Shown here piece by piece: positions 16,401-24,131 of a stretch of 24,843 bases of DNA (its first letter is position 1; each line of letters begins with the position of its first letter). The notes under the pieces are model-generated. The model was given only the letters and a program-made list of their open reading frames with translations, did no database searches and was not told the origin of the DNA. This DNA is from a virus, in IMG/VR virus record IMGVR_UViG_3300008050_007069, positions 1 through 24,843 of that record, one strand, 5' to 3'. The position numbers and the translations under genes were made by a program.

Positions 16401-17021
16401 TTAAATATTTAAACTCCCTATACTTGTGCCGGTCACACAGAAAGAAGGCGCCGCACCAATAACTGCAGCTCCAGTTTTGTTGTGACATCCTATGAAGTTA
16501 AGATTGGCAGCTGGAACACCGGCCGCATCAATTATAACATTTGGCACTGCAACATTAAAGATACCAATCCACTTGCAAGCGACAAAGTTAGCAGAGGCTG
16601 TAGATGCTATAGCCACATGTGTTGAAGGTGAATCACTCGTTCGTTTTTTGAATGTACAGTTATTAAAGATAACAACTGCAGTACCCTGAATATCAACCAT
16701 TGCGCCAGTGAAATCACCAGACTGGAATGTGACATTATCAAACATCGTATCCGTCGTTATTGTGGTTTGTGTTGTTATAATTGTATTTTTTGCTATGCCT
16801 CCAAGCCTTCCATCTTGTTTCCTGATTGTAAAACCGGCTCTCTCTCCATCGGCCAAAGCAGCTGCGTTATTAGCTAGCTGCTCTTCCAACGGCATATCAT
16901 TTGATGTTTGGATATTAAGCTCGCTGACGAGGGCCAATAGTTTATTGAACTGCTGATCATTCTGTTGGCCGGCCTTTGAAGCTCTGTTGGCAGAATATAT
17001 ATTTTTAACTATCTGTGCCAT
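16401..17021 (-). CDS. Small beta-helix-like protein, candidate tail fibre component
   Basis: 206 residues. Residues 1-65 look helical and charged (SELNIQTSNDMPLEEQLANN), and the remainder carries repeated coil signatures of right-handed beta-helix proteins: FDNVTFQSG (94-102), FNNCTFK (119-125), FVACKWIG (146-153) and FIGCHNKTG (176-184). Spacings of roughly 25-30 residues fit coils that place one F/Cys-type residue in the stacked core. Such folds are common in phage fibres and spikes, sometimes with depolymerase activity; no catalytic site can be named and this protein is shorter than usual enzymes of that kind. The ATG overlaps the nozzle stop (TAATG at 17019-17023) with AGGA 5 bases before it. 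Confidence 0.55.
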   Translation of the reverse strand: MAQIVKNIYSANRASKAGQQNDQQFNKLLALVSELNIQTSNDMPLEEQLANNAAALADGERAGFTIRKQDGRLGGIAKNTIITTQTTITTDTMFDNVTFQSGDFTGAMVDIQGTAVVIFNNCTFKKRTSDSPSTHVAIASTASANFVACKWIGIFNVAVPNVIIDAAGVPAANLNFIGCHNKTGAAVIGAAPSFCVTGTSIGSLNI

Positions 17022-20000
17022 TAATGTCCTGTCTTCCTTCTTCTACTAGTAATAGGCCTAACAATTGCCTTTAAACTCATCATAACTATTTCTTCAGCCT
17101 TATCTTGGATATGACCGAATGCCATATAACTTATCCACTCACCTCTTACATTATCTGAAGTGGTGATCTGATTAACCTCTTGCTCATCAACTAAATAATT
17201 ACCAACAGTGCCGGTGGTGTCATCCCATAAGATTTGATTATTGCCAAACGTTCTGGTTGATAATGCTGTGCCATTACTAAAACGATTGCGAATAGTTGTT
17301 TTGTCTAGTACTCTCTGTAGCGCAACTGGTACCGCAGCTGATGCGTCAATATCAACTGTTTGTGATGTCCACTCTTTCCAATCACTACCTCCAAGTGTAT
17401 TAAACAATCCAGACCACCAGCCAGACACTAATGGATTTGTTGATTTGCCGTGAGATTTGATTCGCGTTGTTATTCCTCTGGCTTTAAAATTAATATTATT
17501 ATTTATACCAACCTGTGCTGACTTATAAGCCCAATCAACTGGTTGTGCTACCGAATCTTCTTTATGAGGACTGGGGTTAACCGCTTCTTGCCAATATATA
17601 ACGTTCGGGTGTATTGTTATAGGAGTGTGCAGGCCACCGACCGCATCAACCCATTGGCCTAACACAGCCGTTGTAGCTGGAATAGGTTCAATGCCCATAG
17701 AAGTTACCGGTCCAGTACCAATATAAAAGAACTTTAAATATATCATTGGATTGCGATAATCCGGATTTAGATTGAGTGAGTCGAGCGCGCCACCCGCAGC
17801 GCTTTTATGGTTCCAACCGGCGCCGCGCTGTGCTACAGCATTTGCTGACGCATATCTGATATGGATTTGATTGCCATTAACATTTGGTGCACCACCCAGG
17901 TAGCATTGCACTTCAGAAGCGTTAACGATTGGCGCTGGAAGGCCTGCGATCGGTTGGTTATGATATCCAATACCTGAATATCCTCTTTCATTGGGGATGG
18001 GAGATACAACTGTTTGATCCCATGCTCCAGCCGGAGTGCCGGTATAAAACACCGGTCTCCAATTTGTATTATCAAACCAGAAGTCAAACGTGAAATTAAC
18101 TACATTTAAAGGATATGCATTATCAGTTACAGGATAAGCTACTGGCGCCTCGTCGGGTGTTGTTGTACTAATCGTCGGTGGCACAAGTTGAATTGGCAAC
18201 ACATATATTGGATAAGGAGGCCCTTGTCCAACCGGCGTATTTGAGTACGGTTCCTCTTTAATCCAACGATCAATATATATATTGCCGTTAGATCTGATAT
18301 TGTCGACGACCAATGGCGCCGGTAATGTAGGCGCCACGCTAGCATTGTTTTGTATATACCATTTACCAATGATACGACGATAATCTTCATTATCAATTGA
18401 TCGATCTAATCCTCCGCCTCTTCCATATTCCATTATATAATAAGAGGATATCAGAGCATCATCATCTATTGGATTGCCGGTGCTGGCATCTATGCTAACA
18501 TCAACCCAAGTTTGCGTGGTTGGCCCGCCAATACAATAGATCTTTGTTAATCCAGTAACAATCCAAGGGTTTTCTATATTATTCGTGGCCAGTACATCGA
18601 AGTTGCCGGCATCCTCATTAACCAGTGTTTCTGTCGTCCACAGTGACCAATTGTCCCCATCTGATAATACCAGAATCTGATTTGTTTCAGGCATGCCAAT
18701 CAACAACATGTTATTATGTTCCGAGAAAGACATATGGATGCCATTGGGATTTAGTTTAAGTGTAATCCCGGGAGGATTCGTTGTTGTCCCCAAGGCGCCT
18801 GATTGAGTATACCAGTTGTTTAACGGATTTGTAATATATTCTTTAAAATAGTTTTGAATAACACCAGATATAACAGTTATATTTTGGTTTCCTGGCGTAC
18901 TGTATATACCGTTCTTATCCGCCCATATAAGCTGGTTATTAGCCATTGCAATGGCATTTGGAGACACGCATCCAATCTCGTTGGAAAGCTGCGTTAAAGA
19001 GCCCGTTAATAGGGCGCCCTGGACAGCAGGAGAGAATATCCAAGTTGTTGATTCAGTGAAGATATATATGAGATCTCTATATGTGTTAATAGCCACAATT
19101 GGCTCGCTCAACGAAAGGTAGGCGCTGTTACCGGCCAATATTGATCCGGGCTTTCCTGTGTCGCTGAACCATAATGTATTTGTTGTTGCGTATATATATG
19201 TCCCGTTAAGAAAAGTCATATCAACTATAGAATCGAAGATACTTGTTTCCAGATAAGGCAGTTCATTCTTGAATGTGCCTGGAGATATTGATAGGTTTTT
19301 TACCAAGCTTGTCTCAGATCTGCCTAAAGCCCATTCGAATCTTAGGTGATCATCCAACTGTTGGAATACAGATGCATCACCTTGCTGTGTTCGTGTGCCC
19401 CTGAATGAAGAGGGAACGTAATACCAAACACCGATATCTTCATTACCGAAGAATAGGCAGTCAGCAGCATGCTCGAACCAAGCATAGTCTGCTTCTGATT
19501 GGATCCAAGCTTGAAAGTTTTTATCTAGATTTGTTTCATAGTTGCCATGCAGTTCATATAAAGGAAGTGTACGATTGGTTGATGTATGTGAGTATAGCGG
19601 CTCTTCCCATCTCTCCCCGGTTGTTATATCAAATATGCTAACAAGATACAAATGATATATGGTGGTGGGCGATGTTGATTTAGATTTTGATATCCCGCCT
19701 TTCATATTCCCATTATCAAGCACCAATCCAGTACTGCCGCCAGTGGCAAAGAAGCCATGGATAATTGAAACAATTTGATCATGGCCAAATGAAGTTTTTA
19801 TTAGTTGGGATCCTGTATGCTTTTCATATGCCCAAGATACTACTGTACTCTGTGCGATATTACGCATCACAGTTGTATCAAATTCAGCCAATTGACCGAA
19901 GCCCTTGCGCACGTGCCAGGCACCATTTTTATTATGCATATTTAAAGCAAAAGAACCCTTATCGGGGCTTATCGCTTCTATGCCGGCATCGAGCAGCTCA

Positions 20001-20023
20001 ATTTCTTGTTTGTTACCAGCCAT
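17021..20023 (-). CDS. Tail nozzle / tail tubular protein, beta-propeller type (1000 aa)
   Basis: A tail tube end protein that would sit beneath the adaptor ring and close the DNA channel. The N-terminus carries the family pattern of residues leading to NMHNKNGAWHVRKGFGQL (about 28-45). The stretch about 268-400 has propeller-like repeats (FLNGTYIYATTNTLWFSDTG, then VAINTYRDLIYIFTESTTWI, then IGCVSPNAIAMANNQLIWAD). This resembles T7 gp12 and SU10/P22-type nozzle or stabilisation proteins. At 1000 residues it is longer than T7 gp12 (about 790), with much Thr/Pro/Asn-rich material in the second half (about 580-1000). It overlaps both neighbours by one base (TAATG at 20021-20025 and 17019-17023). 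The Shine-Dalgarno before its own start is poor (GAGG, 15 bases away), so coupling is likely needed. Confidence 0.78.
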   Translation of the reverse strand: MAGNKQEIELLDAGIEAISPDKGSFALNMHNKNGAWHVRKGFGQLAEFDTTVMRNIAQSTVVSWAYEKHTGSQLIKTSFGHDQIVSIIHGFFATGGSTGLVLDNGNMKGGISKSKSTSPTTIYHLYLVSIFDITTGERWEEPLYSHTSTNRTLPLYELHGNYETNLDKNFQAWIQSEADYAWFEHAADCLFFGNEDIGVWYYVPSSFRGTRTQQGDASVFQQLDDHLRFEWALGRSETSLVKNLSISPGTFKNELPYLETSIFDSIVDMTFLNGTYIYATTNTLWFSDTGKPGSILAGNSAYLSLSEPIVAINTYRDLIYIFTESTTWIFSPAVQGALLTGSLTQLSNEIGCVSPNAIAMANNQLIWADKNGIYSTPGNQNITVISGVIQNYFKEYITNPLNNWYTQSGALGTTTNPPGITLKLNPNGIHMSFSEHNNMLLIGMPETNQILVLSDGDNWSLWTTETLVNEDAGNFDVLATNNIENPWIVTGLTKIYCIGGPTTQTWVDVSIDASTGNPIDDDALISSYYIMEYGRGGGLDRSIDNEDYRRIIGKWYIQNNASVAPTLPAPLVVDNIRSNGNIYIDRWIKEEPYSNTPVGQGPPYPIYVLPIQLVPPTISTTTPDEAPVAYPVTDNAYPLNVVNFTFDFWFDNTNWRPVFYTGTPAGAWDQTVVSPIPNERGYSGIGYHNQPIAGLPAPIVNASEVQCYLGGAPNVNGNQIHIRYASANAVAQRGAGWNHKSAAGGALDSLNLNPDYRNPMIYLKFFYIGTGPVTSMGIEPIPATTAVLGQWVDAVGGLHTPITIHPNVIYWQEAVNPSPHKEDSVAQPVDWAYKSAQVGINNNINFKARGITTRIKSHGKSTNPLVSGWWSGLFNTLGGSDWKEWTSQTVDIDASAAVPVALQRVLDKTTIRNRFSNGTALSTRTFGNNQILWDDTTGTVGNYLVDEQEVNQITTSDNVRGEWISYMAFGHIQDKAEEIVMMSLKAIVRPITSRRRKTGH

Positions 20024-20742
20024 TAGAAAATGAAAGAATCCTCATCAATACGGCCGACATATGAAGGCCCATCATAATCTCTGCGCAGGAAGAACTCACG
20101 CATTGCAATAATTCTTTCTTGCAGCCGGTTCGCTGCCACTGGATTTTCGGCCTGCTCCCTGATAGCATAATGCTTGCTAGCCAGAAGGGCGATAACATCG
20201 TGGAACTGATCAAAGCGATCGAACCATACATGTAGGAATGGTAATGCGAATACTGTTACATCAATATCAACTGCATATTCTATCACCAACGGGACACCAG
20301 GCGCAGAATCAAAATAGATACGTGCGTCGGATCCAAGCCAATAACTATTAAAAGTTGTATATAAAGCTTTGCGTTCTGTGACGGCTTGATATTCATATGA
20401 ATCAGCATGAAAATCTACGTTTGTGACGTCATCACTAATCGGCCGGTATATACGAATAATTCTTTCAAGTTTGTTGCCGGCCGGTACAGTAGCTCCTTCA
20501 ATAGTGACAACCACATTATTAAGGTTGGTGAAATTTGGTGCAATCGTTGCAACTGATCGCTGGTTGATTGTATCGATACGTACTTTGGTAGCATACGTAA
20601 ATGGAGCATAATCTGTGATCATGTTCCGGAATTCTTTATATCCCAATTGCAGATAAGTTTGTACATCGATATCGGATAGATAGGTCTGGTCCGGTTCATC
20701 AACATACTGCCTGAATAGATTTACTAATTCATTTACTAACAT
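20023..20742 (-). CDS. Head-tail adaptor protein, SU10-type
   Basis: 239 residues. The N-terminus VNLFRQYVDEPDQTYLSDID, then VQTYLQLGYKEFRNMI (about residues 7-42), is the characteristic start of phage adaptor proteins (SU10 adaptor family) that form a ring bound to the portal and pass DNA into the tail tube. The C-terminal helical half (HDVIALLASKHYAIREQAEN) is also consistent. It follows the portal directly and overlaps it by one base (TAATG at 20740-20744). The portal's last codons GGGLG supply the Shine-Dalgarno GGAGG 9 bases before the ATG. The nozzle gene overlaps its stop. Confidence 0.85.
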   Translation of the reverse strand: MLVNELVNLFRQYVDEPDQTYLSDIDVQTYLQLGYKEFRNMITDYAPFTYATKVRIDTINQRSVATIAPNFTNLNNVVVTIEGATVPAGNKLERIIRIYRPISDDVTNVDFHADSYEYQAVTERKALYTTFNSYWLGSDARIYFDSAPGVPLVIEYAVDIDVTVFALPFLHVWFDRFDQFHDVIALLASKHYAIREQAENPVAANRLQERIIAMREFFLRRDYDGPSYVGRIDEDSFIF

Positions 20743-22661
20743 TAGCCTAGGCCTCCACCGTTATTTAAGTTTGTCATTAATGCCTCCACATCTTTAATCT
20801 GGCCTTGCCCTGCTTGTTGAGCTAAACCCTCTTCCATCATCTGTGCGCTAGTTGCAGGGGATCCTGGAGCCAACACCGGCGCAGCCTGGTTTGTAACACT
20901 GCCGGCTGTTGCTGGTTTTCTTGGGAATACTTTATAATTCTGTTCTTGCTGAATGAAAGCTTCCTGCGGCATGCCTGCTGTAACCAAAGATAAATGAATA
21001 TCTCTTACGTATTCTTGGACCTCTGGATCCTGATCATAGTACTCTTCTGTTCTCATATAATCACCGAAGATATCTTTAAATGCTTCAACGTCATCAGAAG
21101 CAAATATTTCAATATGATGACCTTCCAATACTGCGTCAAGCATCTCTTGTGCATGCGCCATATTGCTGATCTTCTTTGAAACAAATGATTTTCCAGTCCG
21201 GAATGATAATTCTTTAAGAGCATCTTTGGGATCCAGAAGGCCAAGCTCAACTAACTCTAGTACCTTCGCGTCTCTATCTTGTGCTTCATTGCGGAATAGA
21301 CTACCGGTCTGAATAAAGATCTCCGGTTCATCTTGAAGATCTGTATTGCCAAGCTCATGGAATATAACAGCACCGGTCTGATCCATCATCCTCATAAACT
21401 TCTTTCCCTTATAATAATGCTTCATTAGTTTAAGGACACATCCAGCCATCTTTTGGGTGGCATATTCAATATTTAATTGTGTAATTTGAAGCTGGCTCAT
21501 ATCTTGTGTGTTAAGCGCTTCAATTGCTTTGCCTGAAGATATACCAACTGCTCGCTTACCCATCGATGTACTATGAATACCAGCAATATCCATCATTTCT
21601 GATTGGAGACGTGAGATATTCTCAATAACATATGAAGGAATTGGTACACCCGAGAGCTGCTCTGGCTTACCTCCGGCTGGATTATAATATACTTTCTCGC
21701 CACTTCTATTGTTAATCGATTGTGGAGAGACACCGCATGCTTTGGGGATCAGCCATTTAGGATTGGCCATCAACTCAACGTTCTCAATAATTTGACTCCT
21801 ACCTTTGTTATATAGCCACTGCAGATCGATAAGCGGTGCTATAACACCGATGCCCCATAGTTGACGGGGAAGCTCTGTATAACGTATAAATTGAATAGGA
21901 ATTTCATCCAAGGGGTTATGATCACGGAAGAGATACGTATCACCCATGGTTACAGCATGCTTTCCATCGCGCCAGTAAGTCTCAAATATTTCAATTCTAT
22001 TTTTTAATACAGATACTGGTGCATTATCTCCAAAGGCGCCTGAGTCATCAGATGCAGATGGCGTGGTCTTAATGGCCTCGCTATGATCCGGGTACATATT
22101 GGCTAGCTCCGATCGCAGCATATATGAACGAATGGAGATCCATTCTGATTCTTCTGGTTTGGATGTACCTGATTCAAAGAATAAATCATATGGAGATACT
22201 ACCGCCATATTGACCTGATCTTTGTCTGGATCATAATATTCATGAAGGCCAACAGCACCGGTCGACAACATCCACTCTGCCATGGTTGCGAACTTTCTTT
22301 TAACATCGTTCTGATTCCAGAAGTATTCTAGTGCTATTTCAGCTGATTTAGCTTTGACGACGTCTTCAGATGAAGGTGACGCAGGAAGCGCGACAACACC
22401 TGGATATGTAATAGCTAAACGAGATAGGAAGTTACGGTATATGTTGAGCACAAGGTTAACTGTGACTCTTACTTTCGATTGTGGTGATTTTAAACTTGTA
22501 TACTGTCGAAGATTTCTATCATAGTTAACCCATTGTCGTCCTTCGAGAAACAACAGGGACAGATCCCAAGAACGCGTTACAAGATTTTTATCTTGCTTGC
22601 TTTCATTAATAAGCTTATCAAAATTTCTTGGGTATTCATTTTCTTCTTCATGACTCAACAT
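20742..22661 (-). CDS. Portal protein
   Basis: 639 residues, a normal length for podovirus portals. Visible hallmarks are FLEGRQW (about 38-44), VNLVLNIYRNFLSRL, a helical wing with MLSTGAVGLHEYYD (about 128-141), PIQFIRYTELPRQLWGIGVI, then the stem/crown region WLYNKGRSQIIENVELMANP (about 280-300) and a helical part before a Gln/Gly-rich tail (QAGQGQIKDVEALM). It forms the dodecameric vertex ring through which DNA is packaged and leaves. It starts 10 bases after the 410-aa protein's stop, with AGGA 9 bases before the ATG. The adaptor gene begins in its stop codon. Terminase genes expected nearby are not in the window. Confidence 0.93.
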   Translation of the reverse strand: MLSHEEENEYPRNFDKLINESKQDKNLVTRSWDLSLLFLEGRQWVNYDRNLRQYTSLKSPQSKVRVTVNLVLNIYRNFLSRLAITYPGVVALPASPSSEDVVKAKSAEIALEYFWNQNDVKRKFATMAEWMLSTGAVGLHEYYDPDKDQVNMAVVSPYDLFFESGTSKPEESEWISIRSYMLRSELANMYPDHSEAIKTTPSASDDSGAFGDNAPVSVLKNRIEIFETYWRDGKHAVTMGDTYLFRDHNPLDEIPIQFIRYTELPRQLWGIGVIAPLIDLQWLYNKGRSQIIENVELMANPKWLIPKACGVSPQSINNRSGEKVYYNPAGGKPEQLSGVPIPSYVIENISRLQSEMMDIAGIHSTSMGKRAVGISSGKAIEALNTQDMSQLQITQLNIEYATQKMAGCVLKLMKHYYKGKKFMRMMDQTGAVIFHELGNTDLQDEPEIFIQTGSLFRNEAQDRDAKVLELVELGLLDPKDALKELSFRTGKSFVSKKISNMAHAQEMLDAVLEGHHIEIFASDDVEAFKDIFGDYMRTEEYYDQDPEVQEYVRDIHLSLVTAGMPQEAFIQQEQNYKVFPRKPATAGSVTNQAAPVLAPGSPATSAQMMEEGLAQQAGQGQIKDVEALMTNLNNGGGLG

Positions 22662-22671
22662 ATATTAATTC

Positions 22672-23904
22672 CTAGGTAAACAACTTCAAGATATCCGGAT
22701 CCATACCTTCTAGTCCGGCCAAACTCTTTCCGCCTTTAATGGAAGCTTGGCCAGGCTCTCCACCGTAGATCTCTTTGCCAGATGATCGAGAAGCATTTCC
22801 CATCAACCAATCTAGCCATGTAAACGCAACATCTTCGGGCTTTTCAGCATCAATTGATTTTCCAATTGCATCGATGCCAGTTCCCAACGCAGCAATGCCA
22901 CCAGGCGCCTGCTTCGACCCCATTGCAATTGATCGATCTGCTAATTTTTCATACCATTGTTTATCTTCTGGCGGGGTTGCTGCAGAAACATCCGTTTCTT
23001 GGCTATATTTGCCTGCCGGGGGGGTTGTTGAGGCCGGGGCATCACCAGACGTTAAGGCTAGCTGTGCGGTGCCATATACGGGCTGTTTTTGAGCCTCTGC
23101 GGCCACTGCAGCGGGAAGGCTACCACCAGGCCCAGCGCCAGGGGATGATCCGACTGCTGCAGTTGGTGTCGCAGCTTGTGTTAAATTCTTTCCAAACGTT
23201 CTTGTTGGCGGTGGAGGAGAAACCACAGCTGCAGCATATGGATCGATGTTTGATGCTAAACCAAAAGGATCACCACCACCGAAGGCAGCTTCTTGTCGCG
23301 CAGCTTCAAGTCGTTGTTGACTAGTCTCTGCTGCTAGCTGCTCTTGTTCCTTACGATATATATCACCATATTTTCTTTCAAAGGCAGCTGCTGTCTCTGC
23401 TTCCAGTGATCCTGGTGTTGGAGCTGCCTTTGCAGCCTCTTGCTGGAAATAACCAGCACCGGCAGCGCCAGCACCTTTTGCTCCGGCGCCTGAACCCATC
23501 AGTGCTGCAGCCAATCCTTTATCACTCTCACCGGCAGCTTTGCTGGCAGCACCAGTACCGGCAACATCGCCGACGCCTTGGGATCCTGCAGCTGCAGCTA
23601 GCAAGGCATGCTTCTTGGCCAATTCTGGTTTATTCTGTAACTCATAACTGCCGGCTATAGCACCTTCCGTCAAAGCTTTGCCGGCTGCAGTAACTGCTGC
23701 ACCAGCTGCCGGGCCTGCATATGCTGTTGTAACAGCGCCTCCAACATTGGATAGGATATTGCCCAATAGCGCTCCCCATCCTTCTTCTTCACCTTCCGTT
23801 AAACTTTCTATCTTTTGTTTGGCAGCTCGTTCAGCACTAGCAACTCGGGCTTTAAGTTTCCTTTCTGCGCGCTTAATCTTTTGTTCTTCTTTCCAACTAG
23901 CCAT
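22672..23904 (-). CDS. Ala/Gly-rich virion-associated protein of unknown function (410 aa)
   Basis: Starts with a basic coiled helix (EEQKIKRAERKLKARVASAE), then a Gly/Ala-rich, weakly hydrophobic block (about 44-78: LLGNILSNVGGAVTTAYAG; AAGAAVTAAGKALTEGAIAG), then more Ala-rich helix (SGAGAKGAGAAGAGYFQQEA) and a Pro-rich middle (SPPPPTRTFGKN). The C-terminus is polar, with KPEDVAFTWLDWLMG. The composition resembles ejection or scaffolding proteins, but the order capsid-X-portal does not prove either. The ATG at 23902-23904 has GGGAGA 6 bases upstream. A small membrane protein gene lies just upstream, and the portal starts 10 bases after its stop. Confidence 0.6.
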   Translation of the reverse strand: MASWKEEQKIKRAERKLKARVASAERAAKQKIESLTEGEEEGWGALLGNILSNVGGAVTTAYAGPAAGAAVTAAGKALTEGAIAGSYELQNKPELAKKHALLAAAAGSQGVGDVAGTGAASKAAGESDKGLAAALMGSGAGAKGAGAAGAGYFQQEAAKAAPTPGSLEAETAAAFERKYGDIYRKEQEQLAAETSQQRLEAARQEAAFGGGDPFGLASNIDPYAAAVVSPPPPTRTFGKNLTQAATPTAAVGSSPGAGPGGSLPAAVAAEAQKQPVYGTAQLALTSGDAPASTTPPAGKYSQETDVSAATPPEDKQWYEKLADRSIAMGSKQAPGGIAALGTGIDAIGKSIDAEKPEDVAFTWLDWLMGNASRSSGKEIYGGEPGQASIKGGKSLAGLEGMDPDILKLFT

Positions 23905-23920
23905 ACATTATCTCCCGGGG

Positions 23921-24082
23921 TTAAGGTCTAGACCACATATCAGCCAAAAGAGAAGGACTTTCGTTATTGCTGAATTTAATCATATCTTTATATTCGTTTC
24001 TTTTAATAAGGGCGAGGATCCCAATGAGGACATTAATATTAATCAGTGTTAAGGCCATTAATATTTCCAGTATCAAACTCAT
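23921..24082 (-). CDS. Small membrane protein gene between capsid and the 410-aa gene (53 aa)
   Basis: A 53-codon frame with ATG at 24080-24082 and TAA at 23921-23923 fills the 225-base space between the capsid stop and the 410-aa gene, ending 16 bases before the next start. AAGGGG (24089-24094) stands 6 bases ahead of the ATG. The first 25 residues are almost entirely hydrophobic (LILEILMALTLINI, VLIGILALI) and end in KR, as in a single membrane span; the tail is polar (KDMIKFSNNESPSLLADMWS). Being under 60 codons, it is easily missed by automatic calling. The start is covered by a long inverted repeat, which suggests regulated translation. It could be a lysis, superinfection or capsid-region accessory protein; the function is unknown. 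Confidence 0.62.
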   Translation of the reverse strand: MSLILEILMALTLININVLIGILALIKRNEYKDMIKFSNNESPSLLADMWSRP

Positions 24083-24090
24083 TGGGATCC
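24016..24090 (-). promoter_or_regulatory. Two-tier hairpin covering the start codon of the small membrane protein
   Basis: A perfect 13-bp inverted repeat, GGATCCCAATGAG (24078-24090 on the minus strand) with CTCATTGGGATCC (24016-24028), flanks a 49-base loop that itself contains a perfect 9-bp stem, AATATTAAT / ATTAATATT (24057-24065 and 24035-24043). In the transcript the left arm contains the ATG and two G's of its Shine-Dalgarno, so folding would hide the start. The right arm lies within the coding frame (codons for LIGIL). Confidence 0.7.
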
Positions 24091-24103
24091 CCTTACGTAA
24101 ATG

Positions 24104-24131
24104 CCTGCCCCGAAGAGCAGGACTTTTTTTT
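24104..24131. terminator. Stem-loop with UUCG tetraloop after the capsid stop
   Basis: In the minus-strand transcript CCTGCTC-TTCG-GGGCAGG (24104-24121) forms a 7-bp stem, including one G-U pair, closed by a C(UUCG)G loop, starting 8 bases after the capsid stop. On the plus strand a shorter stem is followed by eight T's (24124-24131), so a terminator would work for plus-strand (antisense) transcription. For the minus strand there is no T-run, and the hairpin more likely stabilises or processes the capsid mRNA 3' end. Confidence 0.55.

Noticed and set aside
16399-16488. 30-residue N-terminal extension of the 306-aa protein
   Set aside because: It overlaps the coding end of the beta-helix-like gene and is Cys/Trp-rich unlike the rest; ATG 16396-16398 fits the operon better.
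22854-23324. Plus-strand 156-codon Leu/Gln/His-rich frame
   Set aside because: It is the antisense of Ala/Gly/Pro-rich codons in the 410-aa gene; the composition is a by-product and no start signal is present.
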